NCBI RefSeq assembly: GCF_900156285.1
Contig: NZ_FTNC01000003.1
Coordinates: 142,389 to 206,388, forward strand
Length of the DNA stretch: 64,000 nucleotides
Reading direction: 5' to 3'
DNA from: Halanaerobium kushneri
GTDB lineage: Bacteria; Bacillota; Halanaerobiia; Halanaerobiales; Halanaerobiaceae
Shown here: piece by piece, positions 45,467 to 55,464 of the stretch
Layout: the number at the start of each line of letters is the position of its first letter
Numbering within the stretch: the stretch's first letter is position 1
Program-made: the position numbers and the translations under genes
The notes under the pieces: model-generated
Databases searched by the model: none
What the model saw: only the letters and a program-made list of their open reading frames with translations
What the model was told of the DNA's origin: nothing

Positions 45467-47038
45467 ATGTTTAAAAGATTGTTGTTTTTGCTTTTGATTA
45501 CTGCAGTGATTTTGGGAATGACCGGTTCAGCTCTGGCAGATAACCACGAAGGTCAGTATGGGGGAACACTGATTTATGCTACAGGAGCAGATGCTGATGC
45601 ATTAGATCCTCATATGACAACACTTGGTAACTCTGCTGATGTAATTGTCAATGTTTTTGATGGACTTGTCCGCTTTAAGTCAGGTACCACAGAGATAGAA
45701 CCGGCCCTTGCTACTGACTGGGAAATTTCTGATGATGGTTTAGAATATGTTTTTAATTTAAGAGAAGGAGTTCAATTCCACGATGGAACTCCCTTTAATG
45801 CAGAAGCTGTAGTTTTTGATATTGAACGCCAGCTGGATCCAGAACATCCCTACTATCTTGAGGGTTCTTATCCCTATGCCGGCTTTTCACTGGGTATGAT
45901 AGATGAGGTAACAGCAGTTGATGAATATACAGTTAAATTTACTCTAGAAAATCCCTACGCTCCTTTCCTTAAAAATCTAGCAATGTTTGCAACTATGATT
46001 GCCAGCCCGGAAGCAGTTAAAGAATATGGCGAAGATATCTTTAAAAATCCTGTGGGAACAGGTGCCTTCAAATTTGTAGAGTGGGTCAGAGATGATCAGA
46101 TTACTCTGGAAGCAAATGAAGACTACTGGGATGGCCGTCCCTATTTAGATGAACTTATTTTTACCGTTATTCCAAATAATCAGACCCGTCTACTTGAATT
46201 GGAAAATGGAAATGTTCACCTAATGGAAGGTTTAAACCCTACAGATATTGAAAGGGTTAGAGAAAATGAGGAGCTCGAGCTTTTAGAAGCACCGGGACTT
46301 AATATCGGTTATATTGCCCTCCATAATGAAAAAAAGCCTTTTGATAATAAAGAGGTCAGAAAAGCAATGAACTATGCAGTTAACAAACAAGAGATTGTTG
46401 ATTATTTAATGGGTGGACAGGCAACTGTTGCCAAAGGACCTCTGCCACCAACAATCTGGGGCTATGATGACACTCTTGAAGGTTATCCCTATGATCCAGA
46501 AATGGCAAGAGAACTGCTTGAGGAAGCAGGTTATGGAGATGGTTTTGAATTTACCCTCCGCACCTATTCTGCTCCTAGATCATACAACCCTGTTGGAGCC
46601 AGACTGGCTACAGCTGTTCAGCAGTATTTAAGTGAAGTCGGCATTAAAGCAAATATTGAGCAGTTAGAGTGGGGTACCTATATTGAAGAAGGTAAAGCTG
46701 GAAAACATACAGCCGCCTTTTTTGGCTGGATCGCTGATAATGGTGACCCGGATAATTTCTTAAATGTTTTCTTTAATTCTGATAACCGCGGCTCAACTAA
46801 TCGAGCTTTCTATGTTAACGAAGAAGTGGATAGATTACTGGAAGAAGCCCAGCAGATTACAGATGAAGCTGAAAGAGAGAAATTATATAAAAAAGTACAG
46901 CAGATAGTTGTAGACGATGCGCCATTTGTATTCTTAAACCACATGAAGATGCAGATACCTATCAGAACAAGTGTTAAAAATTATGTGCTTTATCCAACCA
47001 ACAACAAGTACTTCCACAAAGTCTGGTTGGAGCAGTAA
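45467..47038 (+). CDS. Family-5 (peptide-type) substrate-binding protein
   Basis: This 523-residue binding protein has a signal peptide ending SALAD near residue 24 and no lipobox cysteine. Family-5 (DppA/OppA) features include YGGTLIYATGADADALDPHM, ATDWEISDDGLEYVFNLREG and FHDGTPFNAEAVVFDIERQL near the N-terminus. Such proteins carry di- or oligopeptides, glutathione, nickel or sugars. AAGGAGGAG precedes the ATG at 45467. It leads an operon with only two permeases; the ATPases must come from elsewhere, most likely the pair at 57065 and 58093. A 9-bp hairpin follows it. Confidence 0.92.
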   Translation: MFKRLLFLLLITAVILGMTGSALADNHEGQYGGTLIYATGADADALDPHMTTLGNSADVIVNVFDGLVRFKSGTTEIEPALATDWEISDDGLEYVFNLREGVQFHDGTPFNAEAVVFDIERQLDPEHPYYLEGSYPYAGFSLGMIDEVTAVDEYTVKFTLENPYAPFLKNLAMFATMIASPEAVKEYGEDIFKNPVGTGAFKFVEWVRDDQITLEANEDYWDGRPYLDELIFTVIPNNQTRLLELENGNVHLMEGLNPTDIERVRENEELELLEAPGLNIGYIALHNEKKPFDNKEVRKAMNYAVNKQEIVDYLMGGQATVAKGPLPPTIWGYDDTLEGYPYDPEMARELLEEAGYGDGFEFTLRTYSAPRSYNPVGARLATAVQQYLSEVGIKANIEQLEWGTYIEEGKAGKHTAAFFGWIADNGDPDNFLNVFFNSDNRGSTNRAFYVNEEVDRLLEEAQQITDEAEREKLYKKVQQIVVDDAPFVFLNHMKMQIPIRTSVKNYVLYPTNNKYFHKVWLEQ

Positions 47039-47048
47039 TTAATAAATG

Positions 47049-47073
47049 TGGGGACAGTCTGCAGCTGTCCCCA
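47049..47073 (+). terminator. Intra-operon hairpin after the binding-protein gene
   Basis: TGGGGACAG and CTGTCCCCA pair perfectly over 9 bp around a 7-nt loop, with a short AAATCTTT tail. It lies between the binding-protein stop and the permease ribosome site. Confidence 0.7.
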
Positions 47074-47093
47074 AATCTTTAGAGGTGAGAAAT

Positions 47094-48098
47094 ATGTTTA
47101 GCTATATTTTAAGAAGACTGCTGCTTTTGATACCATTATTACTTGCGATTTCAATTGTGGTTTTTTTAATGATTCATTTAATACCTGGAGATCCAGTACA
47201 GATTATGCTGGGAGATAAGGGAACTGCCGAAGATGCACAACGATTAAGGCGTGAACTTGGTTTTGATCAGCCTCTCCATATTCAGTATTTCAAATTTCTA
47301 AGCAACTTACTACAGGGTGATCTGGGAAGATCTATTAGAAATAGAAATCCTGTTATTAATGAGATTGGAGCGGCTTTTCCAGCTACAATAGAACTCACAA
47401 TTTTGAGTATGATTTTTGCCAGTCTAATTGGAATAGCTGCCGGAATAATTTCGGCAATTAAACAATATTCTCTGATCGATAACTTAACTATGGTTGGAGC
47501 CTTACTCGGGATTTCGATGCCGGTATTCTGGGTGGGGATGATGCTGATGTTAGTTTTTGGCTCCCGACTCGGCTGGCTTCCCATATCCGGTCGTATCTCA
47601 AGAATGGCGGATCTAGATGTTATTACAAATTTTTATCTTTTGGATAGTATTTTAACTGGTAACTGGGCTGCTTTTAGAAGCACATTTTTACATCTTATTT
47701 TACCTGCAATTACTCTGGCAACAATTCCGGTAGCAATGATTGCCCGGATGACAAGGTCTACCACCTTAGAAGTTTTAAATCAGGATTATATTAGAACAGC
47801 CCGGGCCAAAGGCTTACCGGAAAAAGTAGTTATCTTAAAACATGTGCTTAAAAATGCATTAATCCCGGTTGTGACAATTATTGGGCTTCAGTTTGGCAGT
47901 TTTCTTGGTGGGGCAGTTTTGACTGAAACTGTGTTTGCTAGAGCAGGAGTAGGCAGGCTTTTAATTAACGGTATTTTAGGCAGAGATTTTCCGGTGATTC
48001 AGGGAGCAGTAATTTTTATTGCTTCATTTTTTGTCTTTATTAATCTGATTGTGGATATTCTATATTCATATCTGGATCCCCGAATTCATTATTCTTAA
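47094..48098 (+). CDS. Peptide-type ABC permease, DppB family
   Basis: This 334-residue permease has six hydrophobic segments. It opens with YILRRLLLLIPLLLAISIVV and the family motif HLIPGDPVQIMLG. The ATPase-contact EAA-like loop reads DYIRTARAKGLPEKVVILKH, and ETVFARAGVGRLL lies near the end. The ATG at 47094 follows GAGGTGAG; an in-frame start at 47046 would run through the hairpin and is rejected. It pairs with the DppC-like protein at 48115. Confidence 0.94.
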   Translation: MFSYILRRLLLLIPLLLAISIVVFLMIHLIPGDPVQIMLGDKGTAEDAQRLRRELGFDQPLHIQYFKFLSNLLQGDLGRSIRNRNPVINEIGAAFPATIELTILSMIFASLIGIAAGIISAIKQYSLIDNLTMVGALLGISMPVFWVGMMLMLVFGSRLGWLPISGRISRMADLDVITNFYLLDSILTGNWAAFRSTFLHLILPAITLATIPVAMIARMTRSTTLEVLNQDYIRTARAKGLPEKVVILKHVLKNALIPVVTIIGLQFGSFLGGAVLTETVFARAGVGRLLINGILGRDFPVIQGAVIFIASFFVFINLIVDILYSYLDPRIHYS

Positions 48099-48114
48099 TC
48101 TGGAGGTGTGAGTC

Positions 48115-48999
48115 TTGGCTAAGTTAACTGGAATAACAGCAGAAAAGAAAATAAAGAGTGAAAGTCTCTGGACTATTTCTTTGCGCAGGATGCGAAAAAA
48201 TAGAACTGCTATTGCTGGAGTCATTATCCTGATTATATTTGCTGTAATTGCTATTTTTGCTCCCTTAATTGCTCCTTATGATCCTTTAGAACAAAATTTC
48301 ATTAAGTCTTTTAGACCACCATCATCAGAAAATCTGCTGGGCACAGATGAGTTTGGACGCGATATTTTTAGCCGCATAATCTATGGAGCCAGGATTTCTC
48401 TGCAGATTGGTTTTATTGCAGTTTTTATTTCACTTATTGTTGGAGTAAGTCTGGGCTTAATCTCTGGTTATTATGGAGGTTGGCTTGATATGCTTGTGAT
48501 GCGGATAATGGATTTGATGCTTTCTTTTCCCTACATTTTACTGGCACTGGTAATTATGTCTATTCTTGGACCGGGAATTTATAATGCGATGATTGCGATT
48601 GGAATTGTCTATGTGCCTCAGTACGCCAGGATTGTTCGGAGTTCAGTTTTATCAGTCAAAAAAAAGGAATATGTACTGGCAGCTCAGGCCCTGGGAGCAA
48701 ATGATCTGCGGATTATTTTGAAACATGTATTTTTAAACTCAATGGCTCCGATTATTATTCAGACTACTCTCAGTATTGGCCGGGCAATTATCAATGCTGC
48801 CGGTTTGAGCTTTCTGGGACTGGGAGCACAGCCGCCGACACCGGAGTGGGGAGCTATGCTGAGTAACGGGCAGGATTTTTTAAGAAATGCTCCCTGGATT
48901 GCAACTTTTCCCGGAATAGCAATTGCTCTTCTGGTGCTTGGATTTAATCTGGTAGGAGATGGTTTTCGAGATGCTTTTGATCCGCGTCTGCATAAATGA
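48115..48999 (+). CDS. Peptide-type ABC permease, DppC family
   Basis: This 294-residue permease has a cytoplasmic N-terminal segment (RRMRKNRTAIAG) and then six hydrophobic segments. Its LGTDEFGRDIFSRIIYGARISL motif is diagnostic for DppC/OppC; the contact loop reads EYVLAAQALGANDLRIILKH, and LSFLGLGAQPPTPEWGAML follows. The start is TTG 48115 after GGAGGTG. Terminator 49028-49075 follows, so this first peptide-type importer has no ATPase gene of its own. Confidence 0.93.
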   Translation: MAKLTGITAEKKIKSESLWTISLRRMRKNRTAIAGVIILIIFAVIAIFAPLIAPYDPLEQNFIKSFRPPSSENLLGTDEFGRDIFSRIIYGARISLQIGFIAVFISLIVGVSLGLISGYYGGWLDMLVMRIMDLMLSFPYILLALVIMSILGPGIYNAMIAIGIVYVPQYARIVRSSVLSVKKKEYVLAAQALGANDLRIILKHVFLNSMAPIIIQTTLSIGRAIINAAGLSFLGLGAQPPTPEWGAMLSNGQDFLRNAPWIATFPGIAIALLVLGFNLVGDGFRDAFDPRLHK

Positions 49000-49027
49000 T
49001 AAACAAAATTGAATAGGTTCTTATTTG

Positions 49028-49075
49028 AAACCTCTTTTTGGTCAGGAGTTAGTCTGGCTGCAGAGAGGTTTTTTA
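49028..49075 (+). terminator. Rho-independent terminator after the DppC-like gene
   Basis: AAACCTCT at 49028-49035 pairs with AGAGGTTT at 49064-49071, followed by a T run. The long loop contains a smaller GTCAGG..CTGGC pairing. Confidence 0.75.
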
Positions 49076-49205
49076 TGCAGTTGTTAATTTTTTAGCTAGT
49101 TTACTCTCCTGAATATTAGATTTAATATTAAAAATATAAAAAATATTAAAAAAATAAAGGATTTTTTAATATTGAGTATAATATATATAATAGGTAATAA
49201 AAAAA

Positions 49206-49219
49206 TGAAAGCGTTAACT
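49206..49219. promoter_or_regulatory. cre-like/LacI-type operator upstream of the LacI gene
   Basis: TGAAAGCGTTAACT matches the Firmicute cre consensus (TGWAARCGYTWNCA) at 13 of 14 positions and contains the central CG typical of LacI-family sites. It lies just after a possible -10 box, so binding would block the start. It may be bound by CcpA or by the LacI-family protein encoded next to it. Confidence 0.6.
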
Positions 49220-49262
49220 GTTAAGGTTTTAGTTGTTTAAATACATAAATAACTCAGCTTAA

Positions 49263-50318
<1,056 letters not shown>

Positions 50319-50432
50319 GTGGAAGCGGAAGATTAAATTTAATTTTACTTTTATTTAATAAATATTTTTCGGAAAGGGGGAATAAATTTTTATTGGTTCT
50401 ATGTGATCGCTAAACAGCATGGGAGGTAAAAA

Positions 50433-51977
50433 ATGCGTAAAAATGTAACTCTGATATTATTGCTGGCCTTTTTATTGATAGGAAGTTCTATGGTGATGGC
50501 CCAGGAAAAAGGTGGAACTCTTCGTTTTGCAATGATTGATACTCCGCCTTCTTTAGACCAGCAGGTTATTACTTCTGACCTGGCTACAATTATTGCTCAG
50601 CATATTTTTGAAGGACTTTATACTTTTAATTCAGAATATGCTCCAGTGCCAATGCTGGCCAGTGGTTCAGAAGTAAGTGATGATGGTAAGCTGGTTACTA
50701 TTAATTTGAGAGAAGGAGTTACTTTCCACAATGGAAATGAAATGACCTCAGAAGATGTAGTTGCCTCTCTGGAAAGATGGGGAGAGTTTGGTGTTAGAGG
50801 ACCGGTTTTATTTGAGCATATTGATAAGGTAGAAGCAAATGGAAAGTATTCAGTCAATCTTTATTTTTCTGAAGCTTTTTCACCCTGGAAGTCAATGCTT
50901 GCTTTTATCAATGGTGGACCTGTAATTTTGCCTAAAGAAATTATGGAAAATGCAAATGAGCAGCCTATTAGTCCTCAAGAATATATTGGAACAGGTCCCT
51001 ATCAGTTTAATGAGTGGAATACCGGACGTTATATTTCTCTAACTCGCTATGAAGATTATGCGATGCGCGAAGAAGAATCGGATGGTTTTGCCGGCCAGAG
51101 AATTAGTTACCTGGATGAGCTGAGGTTTATTCCTGTTCCTGAAACAGGAACAAGAGTAAATGGTGTTAAGGCTGGAGATTATGATTACGCTCAGAGAATG
51201 CAGGGAGATATGTATGAAAGTCTAAAAGAGGATGAAAGAGTTGAAGTTTTAGTAAATCAGGGTGCTCAGTTTGGTGAGCTATTTTTTAATCAAAAAGAGG
51301 GTTTGATGACTAACACAAAATTGAGACAAGCAGTTCTGGCTGCTCTTGATATGGAACCAGTACTTCAGGCAGCTCATGGCCATCCCGATCTCTGGGATCA
51401 AAATGGTTCTATTATGCCAGAAGGTACTATCTGGTATTCTGAAGCTGGTATTGAAAAATACAGTCAGGGAGATCCGGAATTAGCCAGGAAACTCGCTGAA
51501 GAAGCGGGTTATAATAATGAGAGAATCAGATTTATGACCACAACTTCTTATCAGACAATGTATGACAGCTGTGTTGTAATAGCTCAGCAGCTTTCGGAAG
51601 CCGGCTTTAATATTGATTTACAGATCTATGATTGGGCAACAGTCGCAACCAGAAGAAATGATCCTGCAGTCTGGGACTTTTTCTATACCTGGCATGGATT
51701 TGTTCCCGATCCTATTCTCTATACTTTCTTAAGTCCAACCTATCCCGGCTGGTGGGATACTCCAGAAAAACGTAATTTAGTAGGTCAATTTACAAAAACA
51801 ATGGATCAGGAAAAAAGAACAGAAATCTGGTCACAACTGCAGGAACAGATCTATAATTATGTTCCAATTGCAAAAACTGGTGATACTTATACCTATGATA
51901 TAACCAGTCCAAGTGTTAAAGGTTTTGGCCAAACTTCCTTAATCTGGCCTAAATTCTGGAATGTCTGGATTGAATAG
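50433..51977 (+). CDS. Family-5 (peptide-type) substrate-binding protein
   Basis: This 514-residue binding protein has a signal peptide ending MVMAQ near residue 24 and no lipobox cysteine. Family-5 features: GGTLRFAMIDTPPSLDQQVI, SDDGKLVTINLREGVTFHNG, EDVVASLERWGEFG and YIGTGPYQFNEW. GGGAGG precedes the ATG. It is the first gene of the larger importer/deacylase operon ending at 60229. A 12-bp hairpin lies just after it. Confidence 0.92.
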   Translation: MRKNVTLILLLAFLLIGSSMVMAQEKGGTLRFAMIDTPPSLDQQVITSDLATIIAQHIFEGLYTFNSEYAPVPMLASGSEVSDDGKLVTINLREGVTFHNGNEMTSEDVVASLERWGEFGVRGPVLFEHIDKVEANGKYSVNLYFSEAFSPWKSMLAFINGGPVILPKEIMENANEQPISPQEYIGTGPYQFNEWNTGRYISLTRYEDYAMREEESDGFAGQRISYLDELRFIPVPETGTRVNGVKAGDYDYAQRMQGDMYESLKEDERVEVLVNQGAQFGELFFNQKEGLMTNTKLRQAVLAALDMEPVLQAAHGHPDLWDQNGSIMPEGTIWYSEAGIEKYSQGDPELARKLAEEAGYNNERIRFMTTTSYQTMYDSCVVIAQQLSEAGFNIDLQIYDWATVATRRNDPAVWDFFYTWHGFVPDPILYTFLSPTYPGWWDTPEKRNLVGQFTKTMDQEKRTEIWSQLQEQIYNYVPIAKTGDTYTYDITSPSVKGFGQTSLIWPKFWNVWIE

Positions 51978-51987
51978 TTATCTTTGT

Positions 51988-52016
51988 TATAGGGCTCCCT
52001 GTACGGGAGTCCTATA
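51988..52016 (+). terminator. Intra-operon hairpin after the binding-protein gene
   Basis: TATAGGGCTCCC and GGGAGTCCTATA pair over 12 bp with one G-U pair and a 5-nt loop. A ribosome site (AAGGAGG) for the permease follows within 6 bp of the stem, leaving no T tract, which suggests message stabilisation more than termination. Confidence 0.7.
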
Positions 52017-52035
52017 ATTACAAGGAGGAAGATTT

Positions 52036-52983
52036 ATGTTAGCATATACTTTTAGGCGTTTACTGACAATAATTCCCACGCTGCTAATTGCTTCAATTTT
52101 GATTTTTTCTTTTATGCATCTAATGCCAGGTGATCCAGCGGCGGTAATGCTGGGTACAAATGCAACTCCAGAACAGGTTGAAAAACTAAGAGTACAGCTG
52201 GGGTTGGATCGTCCCATCTATGTTCAATTTGCTACCTGGCTGCAGGAGGCCTTTAGGGGAGATCTGGGAGATTCAATCTTTTTTCAGAGTCCTGTGCTTT
52301 CTGTTATTCAAAATAGAGCAGAGACCAGTATTTTTGTTGCTACTTTTTCAATGCTCATAATATTAATTCTGGGGATTCCAATTGGCGTTATTTCTGCAGT
52401 TAAATATAATACCCTGCTTGATCAGCTGACAATGGGTTTTGCCATGCTGGCAGCTTCGATTCCAACTTTCTGGCTCGGTCTCAATTTAATGATTTTGTTT
52501 TCAGTAAATTTAGACTGGCTGCCTTCATCAGGATTTCCTTCAGTTTTAGAGAGTGGAAATTTAAATAATTTAAAGTACTTAATTTTACCCTGTATTACAC
52601 TGGCAGCACCCAATTCGGCTCTAATTATTCGTCTGACTCGCTCGAGTATGCTTGATGTTATGAAAGAAGAATATGTTAAAACAGCAAGGGCAAAGGGATT
52701 AAAAGAATCTATAGTAATTTTAAAGCATATTTTTAGGAATGCGATAATCTCCATTGTTTCTGCCCTCGGGTTTACATTTATTGCTCTGCTTTCCGGAACT
52801 GTGGTTACTGAAACAGTATTTTCCTTACCCGGAGTAGGCAGGCTGGTTGTACAGTCAGTATTAAGAAGAGATTATCCGGTTATTCAGGGTATAATATTTG
52901 TGGTAGTAATTTTATATGTATTTATTAATTTATTAACTGATCTATCCTATGCTTTTTTAGATCCCAGAATAAGTTATGAGTAA
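52036..52983 (+). CDS. Peptide-type ABC permease, DppB family
   Basis: This 315-residue permease has six hydrophobic segments and the family motifs HLMPGDPAAVMLGTNATPEQ, EYVKTARAKGLKESIVILKH and ETVFSLPGVGRLVVQSVLRR. AAGGAGG precedes the ATG. It is about 40% of the way into a family clearly parallel to the permease at 47094, so the two importers are probably related by duplication or by shared specificity. Confidence 0.94.
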   Translation: MLAYTFRRLLTIIPTLLIASILIFSFMHLMPGDPAAVMLGTNATPEQVEKLRVQLGLDRPIYVQFATWLQEAFRGDLGDSIFFQSPVLSVIQNRAETSIFVATFSMLIILILGIPIGVISAVKYNTLLDQLTMGFAMLAASIPTFWLGLNLMILFSVNLDWLPSSGFPSVLESGNLNNLKYLILPCITLAAPNSALIIRLTRSSMLDVMKEEYVKTARAKGLKESIVILKHIFRNAIISIVSALGFTFIALLSGTVVTETVFSLPGVGRLVVQSVLRRDYPVIQGIIFVVVILYVFINLLTDLSYAFLDPRISYE

Positions 52984-52999
52984 TTAAGGTGGTGTGAAA

Positions 53000-53842
53000 A
53001 TGCGCTTAAGTAAAAGTTTTTTCAAAAAATTGTTTAGAAGAAAAATAACCATCATTGGAGCAGTAATTCTGGTTATTATAATTTCTATGGCACTGCTTTC
53101 TCCCTTAATTGCCCCCTATGATCCAATGAAAATCAATCCAATAGACCGGCTGCAGAAACCTAATTCCACTCACTGGTTTGGAACTGACAATTTCGGTCGC
53201 GATATTTTCAGCAGGATTATTTATGGGGCCAGAATCACAGTTTTAAGTGGATTTGGAGTTGTTATATTTTCCATAGTCTTTGGTGTGATTTTAGGTTCTC
53301 TCTCCGGTTATTTTGATACACTGGGGATGTTTATTATGCGAATTATTGATGTGGTTATGGCATTTCCGCCGATAATGCTGGCACTGGCCTTAGTTGCAAT
53401 TCTGGGGCAGGGATTGATCAATGTGATTGTTGCTGTTGGTGCTGTTTATCTGACGAGAACTGCCCGGATAACCTATGGACTGACTTTAAAGATTAGAAAA
53501 GATGCCTTTGTGGAGGCAGCCGTTGCAGAGGGTGCGGGTAATGGGAGAGTATTGTTTCTGCATATAATTCCAAATTTAATTTCTCCAATTATTGTTCAGG
53601 CCACTTTTACCTTTGCTTTTGCTCTGCTTCAGATGGCAGCACTTGATTTTTTAGGTGTTGGTATTCCACCTCAGATTCCAAGCTGGGGAAATATGCTGAG
53701 CTCAAGTCAGGATTATATTACGCGGGCTCCCTGGCTGCTTTTATTTCCTGGTATTTTTATTGTAATTACTGTTTTGTCTTTTAATCTGTTTGGTGATGCT
53801 TTAAGAGATAGACTTGATCCTAAATTTAAAGATGAACTCTAA
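53000..53842 (+). CDS. Peptide-type ABC permease, DppC family
   Basis: This 280-residue permease has FGTDNFGRDIFSRIIYGARITV, LTRTARITYGLTLKIRKDAF and LDFLGVGIPPQIPSWGNML, the DppC signatures. ATG 53000 is better spaced from AAGGTGG than GTG 52994. Its stop overlaps an ATG at 53842 by one base, although I prefer ATG 53857 for the next gene. It completes the second importer's membrane part. Confidence 0.93.
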   Translation: MRLSKSFFKKLFRRKITIIGAVILVIIISMALLSPLIAPYDPMKINPIDRLQKPNSTHWFGTDNFGRDIFSRIIYGARITVLSGFGVVIFSIVFGVILGSLSGYFDTLGMFIMRIIDVVMAFPPIMLALALVAILGQGLINVIVAVGAVYLTRTARITYGLTLKIRKDAFVEAAVAEGAGNGRVLFLHIIPNLISPIIVQATFTFAFALLQMAALDFLGVGIPPQIPSWGNMLSSSQDYITRAPWLLLFPGIFIVITVLSFNLFGDALRDRLDPKFKDEL

Positions 53843-53856
53843 TGGAGATGAAAAAA

Positions 53857-55452
53857 ATGAAAGTTGATCTGCTTATTAAAAATGCTAAAATAATCGATGG
53901 CACTTCAAATCCCTGGTATTATGGGGGAGTAGTGATTAAAGGAGATAAAATCCTTGAAGTTTTCAAGGACAATGCTTTGATAAAAGCGAAAAATTATCAG
54001 GCATTAAAAATAATTGATGCCCAGAATAAATTTTTGACTCCCAGTTTTATAGATGTTCACAGTCATTCGGACTTTGTTTTTTTTCTTGATTCCAATGCTC
54101 AGAGCAAATTACGGCAGGGTGTTACTACAGAAGTGATTGGAAACTGTGGAATCAGTGGGGCGCCCTATAATGAGTTGTCGGCTGATCAGGTTAAGAGCTT
54201 TAGTTATGGTTATCAGCCAGGCTGGGAGAATGTGGAGGAGTTTGCAGCAGCTCTCTCAGAAGTAGAAAAAACAGTTAATTTAACACCGCTTTTGGGTCAT
54301 GGCACTCTGAGATCCTATGTAATGGGTATGGAAAATAGAGAGGCTACTGCTGCTGAATTGGAGAAAATGAAAGAAATTCTGGCTCGGGCACTTAAGCTGG
54401 GTTACAGAGGTATGTCTACCGGGCTTTATTTTTCACCTGGTAATTTTGCTCCTCAGGCTGAATTAATTGCTCTGGCTGAGGTTGTAAGTTCTAAAAATGG
54501 TGTTTTAACCAGTCACATTAGAGATGAAGGAGTTAAAAGTATTGGCTTTATCAGGGCGGTTAAGGAAATTATTAGTATTGGTGAAAAATCTGGAGTTTCA
54601 CTGGAAATTTCTCATCTGAAAGCGTTTGGTCCTGATGTTTGGGGACGTTCAAAACAGGTGCTGGACTTAATCGAAAAAGCAAGAACTAGGGGAGTCGAAA
54701 TAACAGCAGATCAGTACCCTTACCTTGCAACCGGAGGCCTGATGGCCAGTGATGTACTGCCAAATGAATTTTTAAGTAATAAAAGTAATCAGAAGGCAAT
54801 GGAAGAACTAAAAGATAAAAAGGTTCAGGCTGAATTAAGAGATATTGTAAAGTTAAATATTAAGCGGAGAGGTGGAGCTGAAAATCAGATTATAGCTAAT
54901 TATCCTGCTGATCACAGTCTGGAAGGAATGACTTTAAAACAGATTTCTGACAGGCAAGGATTAGAACCAGTAGATATGTTATTTAATATGCTGACAGAAT
55001 ATCTGGCAGGAGACTGGATTTCCAGAGCTTTAAGTGAAGATGATGTAGTTAATTTTATGCAGTATTATGCTTTAATGATCAGCAGTGATGGAGTTTCGCT
55101 ATCCAATTCTGGTATTTTAGGATCTGGCAATCCTCATCCAAGAAATTATGGCAGTTATACTGAAGTTTTAAGTAAATATGTTCGAGATAAAAAAGTGCTT
55201 AATCTGGAGGAAGCAGTTAGAAAAATGACCTCACTGCCTGCACAGAAGTTTAACCTAAAAAATAGAGGACTTATTGCTCAAAATAAAGTTGCAGACCTTG
55301 TTATTTTTGATCTGGATCAGATCAAATCTCCTACTTTTTCTGAACCTGATATATATCCTGATGGAATTTCGGCAGTTATAGTTAATGGTAAAACTGCGGT
55401 TTTAAATGGTAATTACCAGCAGCTTAGAGCTGGTAAATTAATCTTAAGTTAA
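53857..55452 (+). CDS. N-acyl-D-amino-acid deacylase (D-aminoacylase family)
   Basis: This 531-residue amidohydrolase has an N-terminal beta domain (VDLLIKNAKIIDGTSNPWYY) and a metal-dependent TIM barrel. Metal ligands appear as IDVHSHSDF (His68, His70) and the bridging Cys97 in TTEVIGNCGISG, matching D-aminoacylase; further His in LTSHIRDEG and EISHLKAFG, and Asp in MISSDGVSLS. It removes the acyl group from N-acyl-D-amino acids. ATG 53857 is 8 bp after GGAG; ATG 53842 overlaps the upstream stop and is the alternative. Encoded within a peptide-type importer operon, it should act on an imported N-acyl compound. Confidence 0.88.
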   Translation: MKVDLLIKNAKIIDGTSNPWYYGGVVIKGDKILEVFKDNALIKAKNYQALKIIDAQNKFLTPSFIDVHSHSDFVFFLDSNAQSKLRQGVTTEVIGNCGISGAPYNELSADQVKSFSYGYQPGWENVEEFAAALSEVEKTVNLTPLLGHGTLRSYVMGMENREATAAELEKMKEILARALKLGYRGMSTGLYFSPGNFAPQAELIALAEVVSSKNGVLTSHIRDEGVKSIGFIRAVKEIISIGEKSGVSLEISHLKAFGPDVWGRSKQVLDLIEKARTRGVEITADQYPYLATGGLMASDVLPNEFLSNKSNQKAMEELKDKKVQAELRDIVKLNIKRRGGAENQIIANYPADHSLEGMTLKQISDRQGLEPVDMLFNMLTEYLAGDWISRALSEDDVVNFMQYYALMISSDGVSLSNSGILGSGNPHPRNYGSYTEVLSKYVRDKKVLNLEEAVRKMTSLPAQKFNLKNRGLIAQNKVADLVIFDLDQIKSPTFSEPDIYPDGISAVIVNGKTAVLNGNYQQLRAGKLILS

Positions 55453-55464
55453 AGGAGAATGATT

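Noticed and set aside
47046..47093. Longer DppB-like permease starting right after the binding-protein gene
   Set aside because: This segment is the GC-rich hairpin; the normal permease N-terminus begins at ATG 47094 after GAGGTGAG.
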